A stretch of 64,000 nucleotides of DNA from Saltatorellus ferox (GCA_007751475.1 CP036434.1:2604001-2668000), one strand, 5' to 3'. Positions 7,517 to 16,792 are shown, counted from the first letter of the stretch. Program-made: numbers and translations. The notes: generated from the sequence alone by a model not told the origin.

Positions 7517-9058
7517 ATGCCCCATACGCCGCCCAGCTCGGACGCAGCTTCCGTCCCGCCCAGCCCCCACGCGCAGGCGCCATCGACATCGGTGGAGTCC
7601 CCAGTGGAGTCCAAAGGGGGGTCCACATGGGAGGAGCGCAGGCCCCACAAGAACGAACTCGTCGACGTTCTCATCGAGCGCATCGACGATCGCGGCCGCG
7701 GCGTGGGACCCGTGCCGAAGGCGAAGCTCACCGTGCGCTTCGCCAACCCCGGCGCGACGATCCAGGCGCGCGTCCTCGGCCGGTCCAAGAAGCGACTCGA
7801 CGGTCGCATCGAACAGATCCTCGATCCCGGCCCGCACGCGTCGCCCGCGCGGTGCCCTCACGCGGGAGTCTGCGGCGGCTGCGCGCTTCCGACGCTCGAC
7901 TACGCCGAGCAGCTGCGCCAGAAGCGCCTGCTCGTGGAGGACGCCGTGGTGCGCGCGTTCGAGGCCCGCGGCGTCGCGCTCACCGCCGAGGTCGGTGACG
8001 TGGTCCCCGCGCCGCGCCTGGAGGGCTACCGGAACAAGATGGACTTCACCTTCGGGTCGAAGCGCTACATCCTGGAGCACGAGCCCCAGGGCGTCGACGC
8101 GTCGTTCGGGCTCGGGCTCCATGCGCCCGGGCTCTACCAGAAGGTCCTCGACGTAGAACACTGCGCGATCGCCTTCGAGGGCGCGAGCGAGATCGTGCGC
8201 GCCGCGCGCGAGCTGGCGATCGAGCGGGGCCTCAGCCCCTGGGATCTCAAGAGCCATACGGGCCTGCTCCGGCATCTCGTTCTGCGCCGCGGCGAGCGAA
8301 CCGGGGAGACGATGATCAATCTGGTGACCTCGGAGCGAGCCGCGGCTCAAATCGACGCCTACGTCGCCACCCTGATCGAGCGCTTCCCAGGCGTCACGAC
8401 CGTGGTCCAGAACCTCACGACGCGCGAGGCGACCGTGGCCTATGGCGAGGAGCAGCACGTGCTCATGGGCCCGGGCACGATCTCGGACATCATCAGCGGC
8501 AAGCGCTTCCTCATCTCCGCGGACTCGTTCTTCCAGACCAACACGGCCCAGGCCGAGCGGCTCTTCGAGATCGTCCGGGAGCGCGCGGCGCTGGAAGCGC
8601 GGGACACCCTCTTCGACGTGTACTGCGGCGCGGGCACGATCGGGCTGGTGATCGGCGAGGACGCCGGCGCCATCGTCGGCTTCGAATCCGCGCCGACGGC
8701 GGTGCGCGATGCGCGGCTCAACGCGGAGCGCAACGGCGTCGCCAACGCGACCTACCACGAGGGCGACGTCCTCGCGACCATGCGCGAGGCGCTCGACGAG
8801 CGCAGCGTGCGCCCCGACGTACTCGTCGTGGATCCGCCGCGCGCGGGTCTCCACCCCAAGGTGCCCGCGCAGCTGATCGATCTCGGAAGCCCCCGCGTCG
8901 TCTACGTTTCCTGCAACCCAAAAACCGGCGCCCAGGACGTGGCGGCTTTCGTCGAGGCCGGCTACGAGCTCCAATCGGTCGAGCCGGTCGACCTCTTCCC
9001 GCACACTCCGCACGTGGAGGCTGTCTTCTCCCTTCGTCGGAGCGGAGGCCGACGATGA
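7517..9058 (+). CDS. rlmD: 23S rRNA (uracil-5)-methyltransferase RlmD/RumA-like
   Basis: This is a 513-residue SAM-dependent tRNA/rRNA m5U methyltransferase. A Pro/Ser-rich N-terminus (1-40) precedes a TRAM domain (about 45-102). A [4Fe-4S] motif C-x5-C-x2-C (Cys113, Cys119, Cys122) has a fourth Cys at 216. The SAM-binding loop is 'DVYCGAGTIGL' (367-377), followed by 'VVDPPRAG' and catalytic Cys466 in 'YVSCNPKT'. The Fe-S cluster favours RlmD/RlmCD-type over TrmA. It could modify U1939 and/or U747; this cannot be decided from sequence. The start at 7517 is preferred over a longer frame that would overlap the divergent gene. The stop overlaps the yqgE start (ATGA). Confidence 0.88.
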   Translation: MPHTPPSSDAASVPPSPHAQAPSTSVESPVESKGGSTWEERRPHKNELVDVLIERIDDRGRGVGPVPKAKLTVRFANPGATIQARVLGRSKKRLDGRIEQILDPGPHASPARCPHAGVCGGCALPTLDYAEQLRQKRLLVEDAVVRAFEARGVALTAEVGDVVPAPRLEGYRNKMDFTFGSKRYILEHEPQGVDASFGLGLHAPGLYQKVLDVEHCAIAFEGASEIVRAARELAIERGLSPWDLKSHTGLLRHLVLRRGERTGETMINLVTSERAAAQIDAYVATLIERFPGVTTVVQNLTTREATVAYGEEQHVLMGPGTISDIISGKRFLISADSFFQTNTAQAERLFEIVRERAALEARDTLFDVYCGAGTIGLVIGEDAGAIVGFESAPTAVRDARLNAERNGVANATYHEGDVLATMREALDERSVRPDVLVVDPPRAGLHPKVPAQLIDLGSPRVVYVSCNPKTGAQDVAAFVEAGYELQSVEPVDLFPHTPHVEAVFSLRRSGGRR

Positions 9059-9747
9059 GCTTCCCCAGCCTCAGGGGGCATCTGCTGCTGAGCGCACCGA
9101 GCATGCAGGACCCGAACTTCATGCACACGGTCGTGCTGATCTGTCAGCACGACGAGAACGGAGCCTTCGGCATGACCGTCAATCGCACCAGTCGTGCGAT
9201 GATCAAGGACGTGTTTCCGGAGAGCCCTGTGCTGGGTGGCCTGGACCTTCCGATCCGGAGCGGCGGTCCCGTGAGCCCCAATTCGCTGCAGATCCTTCAT
9301 CGACTGCCGCCGGGGATCGGCGTGGGGGAGCTCGAACTGGAGTCGGTCGAGGACGAACTCAGCGCGGCCATGCTGGAGGCGGAAGCCGGTCATGGGGCAG
9401 GATCTGGCTCTGACTCCGACTGGGGTTCGCCGCTGGCCTCCATGCGAGCGGGCGTCGAGGTCGCGCCGGGCGTACGGCTAGGCGCCGATCTCGATCAGGT
9501 CGCCGAGTTCCTCGCCGGTCAGCCCGACGGAGACTCGTTCGCACGCTTCGTCGTCGGCTACTCCGGCTGGGGGGAAGGACAGCTCGACGCCGAAATGCGG
9601 ATGGGATCCTGGCTTCCGGTCCCCGCGACGGCCGACCTCGTCTTCGCCGAGGGGACGGGGGAATCGGTGTGGCGCGCTGCGCTGGCCAGGGTTCCGGGAG
9701 GGGGCGAATCCCTCGCTCATCTTCCCCCGGATCCGAGCTGGAACTGA
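9055..9747 (+). CDS. YqgE/AlgH family protein (UPF0301)
   Basis: This is a 230-residue member of the YqgE/AlgH family (Pfam PF02622). Diagnostic blocks are 'LRGHLLLSAPSMQDPNFMHTVV', 'GAFGMTVNR', 'IRSGGPV' and 'VVGYSGWGEGQLDAEM'. It is longer than the usual 185 or so residues because of a Gly/Ser/Glu-rich insertion around residues 105-140, ahead of the 'FVVGYSGWG' block. The biochemical function of the family is unknown. It is translationally coupled to rlmD, and 23 bp separate it from the AsmA-like gene. Confidence 0.9.
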   Translation: MSFPSLRGHLLLSAPSMQDPNFMHTVVLICQHDENGAFGMTVNRTSRAMIKDVFPESPVLGGLDLPIRSGGPVSPNSLQILHRLPPGIGVGELELESVEDELSAAMLEAEAGHGAGSGSDSDWGSPLASMRAGVEVAPGVRLGADLDQVAEFLAGQPDGDSFARFVVGYSGWGEGQLDAEMRMGSWLPVPATADLVFAEGTGESVWRAALARVPGGGESLAHLPPDPSWN

Positions 9748-9770
9748 CGGGTCCGAAGACCGCTTCCACG

Positions 9771-12413
9771 ATGTCCGTCAGACCATCATCCGATCAGGAG
9801 TCGACCGGGACCGCCTCCGACGCGGCCGCCGGGGCACCCCCGAAGCGCTCGTCGAGGCGAGGCTGCTGGGGTTCGCTGGTTTCCGGCGGCTGCGGGTGCA
9901 TGGCGTTCCTCGTCGGAGCGGCGCTGGCGATCGCAGCGGCGGCGCCCCAGCTTCTGTCGGGCTGGGGAGGGCGCCTGATCGAGCGGGCGATCGAGGCACG
10001 GGTCGACGCGGACGTCGAGGTCTACGATCTCGAGCTGCACTGGAAGAGGCCCCAGCGAGCCCGTCGCATCACGCTCATGACGCGCCCGGACGAGTCGGGT
10101 CAGCAGGAGAAGGTCGCGGAGTTTGCCCTGCGGTTTCCGTCCCTGCTGGAGCTGCTGGACTCGGCGTCGACGGAGTGGGAGTTCAAGGTCACCGATGCGG
10201 AGATCACGGCGCGCGTCGACGCGGACGGCACGTCGGATCTCGGGCGCTGCCTCGGCATCGACGCCGGGGACGGACGTTCGGAGCTCGGCGTTCTGCTGAG
10301 CGCCCTGGGGCGCGGCCTCGATGAAGAGGGGGACGAGGACCAGCGCTCGATTCAGACCACGATCCAGGTGCGCAGGGCTCGCTTCGTCGACATGGCGTCG
10401 GAGGCCACGATCGGCGCGGGGTCAGGTCGGCTGGAGGCGACGGTCTCGGACCTCGTGATCCAGGCCACGAAGAGCCGGGTGGGGTACCAGGTGAAGCTGA
10501 AGGACGCGCGCGTCGAGTACGGCCGGTCCCGTGAAGCGCTCGTCTCCTTCGCGCTGAACTTCGGCGGGCCGGTGGGGGATGCCCATGGGCTCAGGTCGGC
10601 TTCGGTCGAGGCGCAGCCGATCCCGCTCGCCACGCTGAGGCTTCTCGGGCTCGTGCCCCGGGGCGCCGCGGTGGGATCGGCGGGGAACGGTTCGTCCGAT
10701 GGCGCCGATCGCGGGTTCACGTCGCGGGACACCTACGGTTCGATGGCGAGCACGTTGCTGGCCGCGGCTGCGCTCTACTTCGAGAACGGGGCGAGCGTCG
10801 ACTTCCGCTACGGGATGCTGCCGCTCATGGATCCGACGGGTCCGGTCGCGGAGGACGGTGGTGCGGAGGGAGCGCGATTCTCCCTGAAGCTCGACGGCGA
10901 CCTCGGCCGCGTGGCTGTCCTCGGCAGGCGTCGGGGAGATCAGCTCATCGCCGAGCCGGCGGTGGGTGAGGACAACGCGATCGAAGCGAGCCTCCGGCTC
11001 CCATCCGCTCGACTCTCTCGGTTCATGGGGAGCCTCGTCCCGCCCGACACCATCGTCTTCGAAGACGTTCGTGACGAGGCGGACTGGTCCGTCCGGAGCC
11101 GCAGCTTTCAGCTCCCGCTCGCGGCGCAGGCTCTCACGGTGGAGAGGCTTTTCGGGTCTGTGCGGTCCAGCGAGAGACAGGGCACCGACGGGCCCACGGG
11201 ACGTCGACAGGCCCGTGCCGCCAGCCTGGCTCGAGCGGTGGCTGGAGTGCTTCGGAGGACCGACGCCGACCTGAGTCTGACGTCGACGGAGCCCTCGGGC
11301 GCAGCGCTCACGCTGTGGCCAGCGGGTGTCACGGAGCGCCGCGCCGAGGACCGTCTGCAGTGGACGCACTGGTGGACGAGCGTGGTGCTGACAGGCGAAC
11401 TCGGCGCCACGGTGCAGTCTCGCTGGCGCGTGGAGCCACCGGCCGGAACGGCGCCCTCGCGACAGTTCGCCAGGCTGAGCCTCTCCATCCCGGGCTCCGC
11501 GCTGACGCCAGGAGAGGATCTGTCCCCGAGGCTGGACCTGACCTTGCCGCAGATTCCGCTGGCGCTCGTTCAGAAGCTGGCACCCCTTCCCGCTGACCTG
11601 GCGGTGCTCCTTCCGGCGCGTTTCGATCGCCTCGTTCTGGAGGGCATCGGCATGCCCAGGTTCCTCGCGGGGCCCGCCCGCGGCGCCGGGAGTGGCCGCG
11701 GGTTCTCGTCGCCGATCGTGGTCAGGGCGCTGCTGGACGGATCGGATCGCATCGAGGGCGTCTACGAGTCCGGAACCATGACGATCCCCCGGGCCAGCGT
11801 CTCGGTTCCGCTCGATGATCTGTTCTGCGAGCGGATCCTGCGGGCGTACATGCCCTGGTTCGAAGAGATCCATGCGAGCGAAGGAGGCGGAGGCGGCCGC
11901 TCCCTCGATATCGAGATGCGTGACTTCGTGTTCACCATGGGAGAGGAGGAGTTCGAGCAGGAAGGCGAGGTCGAACTCCGTCCGGGGCCCCTGCGCGTCA
12001 AGCTCCACCCGTCCATCGCGAGCGAACTCTGCGCGAGCGACACGGAGCTGCGCTCCCAGGGAGAAGGCGGCGCGCTGAACGGAATCCGATGGACGCCCGG
12101 TCCGATGCGCCTTTCGCTCAAGGGGCTCTCCGTGTACTACGATCGGGTGGAACTGCCGATCTCCGATGACTACGTGACCACGCTGGAAGGCTCGCTCTAC
12201 CGCGAGAACGGTTCGTACTCGCTCAGCGGGATGGTGGAGACCGATTTCATCATGGGTCACTCGGAGGGCGACGCGGTGCGTGCCGTGGCGATCAACCGAT
12301 CGTCTGCGACGAGCGGGGGGGCGGTGCGGGTGACCTTCTCCCAGGGGACGATCGACCCGAACATCGCCGAGCTGGTGCGCAAGGCAGCGGAGATCGGAGA
12401 GAAGGTGAAGTAG
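9771..12413 (+). CDS. Large single-pass protein, AsmA-like architecture
   Basis: An 880-residue protein has a Ser/Ala-rich cytoplasmic head (1-35), a Cys/Gly-rich transmembrane helix ('GCMAFLVGAALAIAAAAPQLL', about 43-63) and a very long extracytoplasmic region. Immediately after the helix, 'IERAIEARVDADVEVYDLELHW' resembles the start of AsmA/DUF748/TamB-like bridge proteins ('xLxxxlGxxVxvgxvxl'). The remainder alternates beta-strands of the 'V.L.dLrvey' type. A role in lipid traffic or envelope biogenesis is possible by analogy only; no family was confirmed. It is the last gene of the rlmD-yqgE run. Confidence 0.6.
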   Translation: MSVRPSSDQESTGTASDAAAGAPPKRSSRRGCWGSLVSGGCGCMAFLVGAALAIAAAAPQLLSGWGGRLIERAIEARVDADVEVYDLELHWKRPQRARRITLMTRPDESGQQEKVAEFALRFPSLLELLDSASTEWEFKVTDAEITARVDADGTSDLGRCLGIDAGDGRSELGVLLSALGRGLDEEGDEDQRSIQTTIQVRRARFVDMASEATIGAGSGRLEATVSDLVIQATKSRVGYQVKLKDARVEYGRSREALVSFALNFGGPVGDAHGLRSASVEAQPIPLATLRLLGLVPRGAAVGSAGNGSSDGADRGFTSRDTYGSMASTLLAAAALYFENGASVDFRYGMLPLMDPTGPVAEDGGAEGARFSLKLDGDLGRVAVLGRRRGDQLIAEPAVGEDNAIEASLRLPSARLSRFMGSLVPPDTIVFEDVRDEADWSVRSRSFQLPLAAQALTVERLFGSVRSSERQGTDGPTGRRQARAASLARAVAGVLRRTDADLSLTSTEPSGAALTLWPAGVTERRAEDRLQWTHWWTSVVLTGELGATVQSRWRVEPPAGTAPSRQFARLSLSIPGSALTPGEDLSPRLDLTLPQIPLALVQKLAPLPADLAVLLPARFDRLVLEGIGMPRFLAGPARGAGSGRGFSSPIVVRALLDGSDRIEGVYESGTMTIPRASVSVPLDDLFCERILRAYMPWFEEIHASEGGGGGRSLDIEMRDFVFTMGEEEFEQEGEVELRPGPLRVKLHPSIASELCASDTELRSQGEGGALNGIRWTPGPMRLSLKGLSVYYDRVELPISDDYVTTLEGSLYRENGSYSLSGMVETDFIMGHSEGDAVRAVAINRSSATSGGAVRVTFSQGTIDPNIAELVRKAAEIGEKVK

Positions 12414-12431
12414 GCACGGGTCCGCCGGCGA

Positions 12432-12842
12432 TCATTCGATCGTGCCGGAGTGGTACAGCCATCGGCCGCCCTCCTTCAAAAAGCGGCTGTGTTCGGTGAA
12501 CGAGGCGTCCTTTCCCGCGTGCAGGAGCATCGCGCGGAAACTCACGTGGCCCTCGTCGCCATCGATATCCGACGACAGGATTTCGAGGCCTGCGAACTCG
12601 ATGCCGTCGGAAAAGGTCTGGATCGATCGCTCCCACGCGGCTCGGTCGGCCTCGAAGGCGGTGCCGTCGGGATGCGTCGTGTCCATGACGTGGCGGCTGA
12701 GGCCGCAGGCGAAAGCCGAAAAGCGCGAGCGCATCAGAGCGGCGGGCGTCTCGGCCGCCGATCCCCGGTGGAGGGGCCGGCAGCAGCGTTTGTATTTCGT
12801 ACCGCTGTGGCAGGGGCACTCTTCGTTGGGGGGCCAGTTCAT
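12432..12842 (-). CDS. YchJ-like SEC-C motif protein
   Basis: This is a 136-residue protein. An N-terminal SEC-C zinc-binding motif CPC-x8-CC (Cys9, Cys11, Cys20, Cys21) is followed by a YchJ-type NTF2-like domain ('PAALMRSRFSAFACGLSRHVMDTTHP', then a central 'AWERSIQTF' and C-terminal 'EHSRFLKEGGRWLYHSG'). YchJ proteins are widespread with no assigned activity. The start at 12842 sits directly before the zinc motif. It is divergent from the serine hydrolase, with 58 bp between the starts. Confidence 0.85.
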   Translation of the reverse strand: MNWPPNEECPCHSGTKYKRCCRPLHRGSAAETPAALMRSRFSAFACGLSRHVMDTTHPDGTAFEADRAAWERSIQTFSDGIEFAGLEILSSDIDGDEGHVSFRAMLLHAGKDASFTEHSRFLKEGGRWLYHSGTIE

Positions 12843-12900
12843 CGGAGTGGTACGGTACCAGCCCTGCCCCGCCTCGACCGCTCCACGGACCCCCCGGAAC

Positions 12901-14472
12901 ATGAGAACACAGCATCCCTTCTGGCTCGCCCTCCTCGCCTGGCTCTCCGGCTGTGGGGGCCATGGCGCGGCGCTCGGGCCGATCACGCCCCAGGCCGTCC
13001 TCCCTGGATTCGAACCCGCGCGCTTCACGGACCCGGAGCGCCGCGCGCGGATCGAGGCGGTGCTGCCCGAGATTCGCGCGTTGTTCGAGCGGAACGCGCG
13101 CGACCACCACTATCCAGGCCACGCGTTCGGGGTCCTCGTGGACGGTGAACTCGTGCTGGCGGACGGCGTCGGCTTCGTGAACCTGGAGACCCGCGAACCC
13201 GTGACCGCCGACTCGGAGTTCCACATCGCCTCGATGACGAAGAGCTTCACGTCGATGGCGATCCTGAAGCTGCGCGACGAGGGGGAGCTATCGCTCCAGG
13301 ATTCCGTCGTCGACTACCTCCCCGAGATCCGGAACCTGCGGTACCCGACGAGCGACTCGCCGCCGATCACCCTGGCGAACCTGATGACGATGTCCTCCGG
13401 TTTCCCCGAGGACAATCCCTGGGCGGACCGGCACCTCGAGGATTCCGACGCCGAGTTCATGGCGTTCCTGGAGGCGGGCCTCTCCATGTCGACCGTTCCC
13501 TCGACGGGCTACGAGTACAGCAACCTCGGGTACGGGATGCTGGGGACGATCATCACGCGCGTCGCGGGAAGGCCCTACCAGGACTACATCACGGATGAGA
13601 TCCTCGCCCCGCTCGGGATGAACGAGACCTACTGGGAGTACGAGGACGTGCCCGCGGATCGTCTCGCCCAGGGCTACCTCTGGCAGGACGGCGAGTGGAT
13701 CCCCGAGCCGATGCTGCACACCGGAGCCTTCGGCGCGATCGGCGGCCTGATCACCTCGATCCACGACTTCGGCAAGTACGTCGCGTTCCACATGTCGGCG
13801 TGGCCAGCGCACAGCGGACCCGACGATGGCCCCGTGAAGCGCAGCACCCTGCGCGAGATGCACAGTCCCACTCATCTGCGCCTCTCCCCGGACGCCAAGG
13901 ACGCGAGCGGAGCCCCGTGCCCGAGCATGCGCGGCTACGGCTACGGGCTGATCGCGCGCACCGACTGCCGCGGCGTCCGCCGCATCGAGCACACGGGCGG
14001 CCTGCCCGGCTTCGGCAGCAACTACCAGTTCTTCCCCGACCACGGCGTGGCGATCCTCTCGTTCTCCAATCACCGCTACGGAGCCTCGCGCCCCGCGCAC
14101 GAGGCGGTGGGGCAGCTGCTCTTCGAGAAGGCCCAGCTCCCGGAGCGCGTGCTCCCGATCTCCGACACGCTCCGCTCGCGTGTACCGCAGGTGGTCGAGC
14201 TGATGAAGACCTGGGACATGGCCCTCGGCGACGAGATCCTCGCCGACAACTTCTACCTGGACGAGCCGCGTGAGCTGCGCATGGCGAGCGTCCAGAAGCT
14301 CCTCCAGGAAGCGGGCCCGATCCTCTCCGTGGACCCGATCGTCCCCGTGAACCAGCTGCGCGGCACCTTCGTGATCCGGGCCATGAATCAGGACCTGCGG
14401 GTGTTCTTCACGCTGTCCCCGGAGCGCGAGGCCCGCGTTCAACGGCTGGACGTTCGACTTCAGGACAAGTGA
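12901..14472 (+). CDS. Serine hydrolase, beta-lactamase/class C-like, lipoprotein
   Basis: A 523-residue exported protein opens with a signal peptide ending in a lipobox-like site (LSGC). The catalytic domain has the three penicillin-binding/beta-lactamase motifs: SxxK in 'IASMTKSF', YxN in 'YEYSNLGYG' and a KTG equivalent in 'EHTGGLPGFGS'. 'LANLMTMSSGFP' is the usual class-C-type 'LLxHTSGL' block. A C-terminal domain of about 120 residues is beta-rich. Probable activities are carboxypeptidase, esterase or D-amino-peptide hydrolysis at the cell surface. A true beta-lactamase is less likely because such lipoproteins are common housekeeping genes in this group. Confidence 0.8.
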   Translation: MRTQHPFWLALLAWLSGCGGHGAALGPITPQAVLPGFEPARFTDPERRARIEAVLPEIRALFERNARDHHYPGHAFGVLVDGELVLADGVGFVNLETREPVTADSEFHIASMTKSFTSMAILKLRDEGELSLQDSVVDYLPEIRNLRYPTSDSPPITLANLMTMSSGFPEDNPWADRHLEDSDAEFMAFLEAGLSMSTVPSTGYEYSNLGYGMLGTIITRVAGRPYQDYITDEILAPLGMNETYWEYEDVPADRLAQGYLWQDGEWIPEPMLHTGAFGAIGGLITSIHDFGKYVAFHMSAWPAHSGPDDGPVKRSTLREMHSPTHLRLSPDAKDASGAPCPSMRGYGYGLIARTDCRGVRRIEHTGGLPGFGSNYQFFPDHGVAILSFSNHRYGASRPAHEAVGQLLFEKAQLPERVLPISDTLRSRVPQVVELMKTWDMALGDEILADNFYLDEPRELRMASVQKLLQEAGPILSVDPIVPVNQLRGTFVIRAMNQDLRVFFTLSPEREARVQRLDVRLQDK

Positions 14473-14623
14473 GGCCGGGACGCTGGGAAAGGTCTGCGGA
14501 GTATGCTGCAGTCGGGCGAGGAGCTGGCGATACCTGGACTGCCGAGCGTGGGCTCTAAACGTTGGTTTGGAGGCCAGTGCCAAGCTCGGGGACTCCCCAC
14601 ATCACTTAACAGGGACTTCGAGC

Positions 14624-14640
14624 GCAGAACGACGTTCTGC
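14624..14640. other. Small hairpin between convergent genes
   Basis: GCAGAACG and CGTTCTGC form an 8-bp inverted repeat with a 1-nt centre, in the 208-bp gap between the serine hydrolase and the DUF3037 gene. There is no T-tract on either side, so I cannot call it a terminator. The rest of the gap shows no gene. Confidence 0.4.
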
Positions 14641-14680
14641 CCGAGGCGACGACGACCGCGCAGGTCTCGGAGAGTGGTCG

Positions 14681-15082
14681 CTAAGCCGAATCGGCGTCGC
14701 GGGACACGAGCTGCCGCGTCAGGCGGTGCAGGGTCGCGCTCGCGTCCTCGGTGAATCCCATGTGTGACAGGGACGTCTGGATCATCGAGCTGCGCAGCGC
14801 GGTCAGCCAGTGGTAGCGTGCGCGTCGGGACAGCGCTCCGATCGGTCCGGAACCGGGGCCCCCTGCGCAGATCTGGACGATCGACTCCAGGTGCTTCTCG
14901 ATTCTTGGCAGGTCGGCGCCCGGGTCCATCCGCAGCAGGCAGTCGCGATCCAGGTCGATGCGGGCCTCCAGGAAGTCCTCGCCCTCGCAGGAGAGGATCA
15001 CGCCCGCGTTCAGGAACTCCTCGCGATGAACACGGGGCACGACGCGCACGACCGCGTAGTCGTAGCTATGCGCCTCGGGCAC
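14681..15082 (-). CDS. DUF3037 protein
   Basis: This is a 133-residue protein of the DUF3037 family (Pfam PF11236). Characteristic blocks are 'YDYAVVRVVPRVHREEFLNAGVIL', 'ARIDLDRDCLLRMDPGADL' and a closing 'LSHMGFTEDASATLHRLTRQLV'. Its start overlaps the end of the HipA-like kinase by 17 bp, so the two are co-translated. The family has no known activity, but it recurs beside HipA-like kinases in many bacteria. A dedicated partner or substrate role is therefore reasonable (inference). Confidence 0.85.
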   Translation of the reverse strand: MPEAHSYDYAVVRVVPRVHREEFLNAGVILSCEGEDFLEARIDLDRDCLLRMDPGADLPRIEKHLESIVQICAGGPGSGPIGALSRRARYHWLTALRSSMIQTSLSHMGFTEDASATLHRLTRQLVSRDADSA

Positions 15083-15842
15083 GGAGCACCTCCTGCACGA
15101 ACGCCGCGCGGCCTTCGAGGCGGCGCTGGAAGTAAGCGACGTAGGTGGCGCGCAGCGCAGGCGGATCTCCGAAGGCGCCTTCGGAGGCGAGCCAGTCGTC
15201 CGGAACCTGCGCCAGGGTCTCCTCGAAGAAGGCCGCGGTCAAACGCGGCGCGAGCTCCGCGTCGGCGGCCTCGATCTCCGTCGCCTGGGGCAGCAGGACG
15301 TGGTCCTGGATGTGAGTGAAAGGCGCCGCTGCCTTCTCGAGCGAGCCGTTCCAGCCGTGATGGAAGTACAGCGAGGCGCCGTGGTCGATCAGCCAGAGCT
15401 TCCCGTGCCAGATCAGCATGTTCGTGTTCCGCGGCGTGCGGTCCACGTTGCTGATGAACGCATCGAACCAGACGATCCGCGACGCGAGCGTCGTGTTCGT
15501 CGCATCGAGATCCGCGAGCGGATCGAAGTTGACCGAGCCCGGCAGGTAGTCGAGGGCGAGGTTCGTGCCGCCGCTCGCCTGCACCAGCTCCTGGACCTCC
15601 GGATCGGCCTCGGTGCGGCCGAGATCCGTGTCGACCTCCGCGAAGACGCGCTCCGGAATCGGCAGGCCGAGGGCGTCCGCGATCGCCCCCGAGACGAGTT
15701 CTGCGATCAGCGCCTTGGTTCCCTGGCCTGCGCCTCGGAACTTCAGGACGTAGAGGCCGTCGTCGTCGGCCTCGACGATGGCGGGCATCGAGCCGCCTTC
15801 GCGCAGCGGCGTGACGTAGCGGGTAATGGAGACGGTGCGCAT
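15066..15842 (-). CDS. HipA-like kinase domain protein
   Basis: This 258-residue protein matches the compact HipA_2-type kinase family and lacks the N-terminal subdomain of E. coli HipA. Kinase landmarks are 'YVLKFRGAGQGTKALIAELV' (ATP-site Lys), 'DAFISNVDRTPRNTNMLIW' (catalytic Asp/Asn as in HipA 'DxxxxNxDRHxxN') and 'LWLIDHGASLYF' (metal-binding Asp). All key residues appear intact. No HipB-like antitoxin is encoded next to it; the flanking genes are LysR and DUF3037. Whether it is a toxin is open. Its start and the LysR stop share one base (TGATG). Confidence 0.85.
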   Translation of the reverse strand: MRTVSITRYVTPLREGGSMPAIVEADDDGLYVLKFRGAGQGTKALIAELVSGAIADALGLPIPERVFAEVDTDLGRTEADPEVQELVQASGGTNLALDYLPGSVNFDPLADLDATNTTLASRIVWFDAFISNVDRTPRNTNMLIWHGKLWLIDHGASLYFHHGWNGSLEKAAAPFTHIQDHVLLPQATEIEAADAELAPRLTAAFFEETLAQVPDDWLASEGAFGDPPALRATYVAYFQRRLEGRAAFVQEVLRARGA

Positions 15843-16777
15843 CAGCGTTCGATCTTCGGGGCCGCTTCGAGCATGGCGTCGAGAAGCGGATTCTCCGGCG
15901 TGTTCTTGCGCCACGCCGCCACGATCTCGAAGGCGGGACCCTCGTTCTGGCCGGGCGCTTGGATCGGCAGCGGCGCGGACACCACGCCCTCCACGTCGAA
16001 GGTGGCGCCGTCCGGCGCGATCGCGGGCAGGATGGACCATCCGAGGCCCGCCGAGACGAAGCCCATGATCACCTCGGCGCTCGTGCCCGACAGCATCGAC
16101 GGCGGCGTGATCTCCTCCTGGGCGAGGGCCATGAACTGGAGGTCGCGGGCGCGCTGGCCCGGTGCGTACGCCACGAAGGGCGTCTGGTCCAGCCGCGCGA
16201 GTTCGAAGGGCCGTTTCCCGGAGAGAATCGCCTTCGCTTCAGGATGCGACGCAGGCAGCACCACGCGGGGCTCCACCAGCGCGACCGGCATCGTCGCGAT
16301 ATCCGAAGGCACCTCGTAGAGGTGATCGATCGCGAGGTCGACCGAGCCCTTGCGCAGGAGGTCGATCGCGTCGTCCGCGGTCTCCTCCAGATGCACCATC
16401 ACGTCCGGATGGTTCGCGTGCAGACGCTGGATCCATGCGGGCACGAGATGGCGGAGGAGGAGGCTCGTCGAGGTGACGCGCAGCTCGCCGCCGAACTCGC
16501 CGCCGCGCACCGAGCGCAGCACCGTGGGCAGCGCTTCGTAGAAGGGGCGCACGAAGTCGTACAGGCGCTGGCCCGCAGCGGTCGGGGCCATCCGGTCCTT
16601 CGCGACGCGCTCGAAGAGGGAGACGCCGAGTTCGTCCTCGAGCTTCTTGACCTGGTTGTGAACCGCGGGCTGCGTGATCGGATAGGGGAACGCGCGCGCC
16701 GCCTTTGCGTACCCGCCCGTGCGTGCGACCCAGAAGAATCCCTCGAGTCGGTGAAGCTGGATGGGCTCGTGGCTCAT
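15842..16777 (-). CDS. LysR-family transcriptional regulator
   Basis: This is a 311-residue regulator. An N-terminal winged helix-turn-helix (about 8-68) carries 'GGYAKAARAFPYPITQPAVHNQVKKLEDELGVSLFERVAKDRM'-type family sequence, here split across the HTH and wing. A periplasmic-binding-like effector domain spans about 92-295. It is the first gene of the operon with the HipA-like kinase and DUF3037 gene, with a one-base stop/start overlap. It may therefore control its own operon, although LysR regulators usually act on divergent genes. Confidence 0.9.
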   Translation of the reverse strand: MSHEPIQLHRLEGFFWVARTGGYAKAARAFPYPITQPAVHNQVKKLEDELGVSLFERVAKDRMAPTAAGQRLYDFVRPFYEALPTVLRSVRGGEFGGELRVTSTSLLLRHLVPAWIQRLHANHPDVMVHLEETADDAIDLLRKGSVDLAIDHLYEVPSDIATMPVALVEPRVVLPASHPEAKAILSGKRPFELARLDQTPFVAYAPGQRARDLQFMALAQEEITPPSMLSGTSAEVIMGFVSAGLGWSILPAIAPDGATFDVEGVVSAPLPIQAPGQNEGPAFEIVAAWRKNTPENPLLDAMLEAAPKIER

Positions 16778-16792
16778 GTGGAAGTGATGGCG

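Noticed and set aside
5140..7998. A 952-codon open frame on the plus strand
   Set aside because: It is antisense to the membrane protein and overlaps yceH and rlmD; its translation is Arg/Glu/Ala-rich without domain features, a typical GC-rich shadow.
10422..12260. A 612-codon open frame on the minus strand
   Set aside because: It is antisense to the AsmA-like gene, with no signal or family motif and biased composition.
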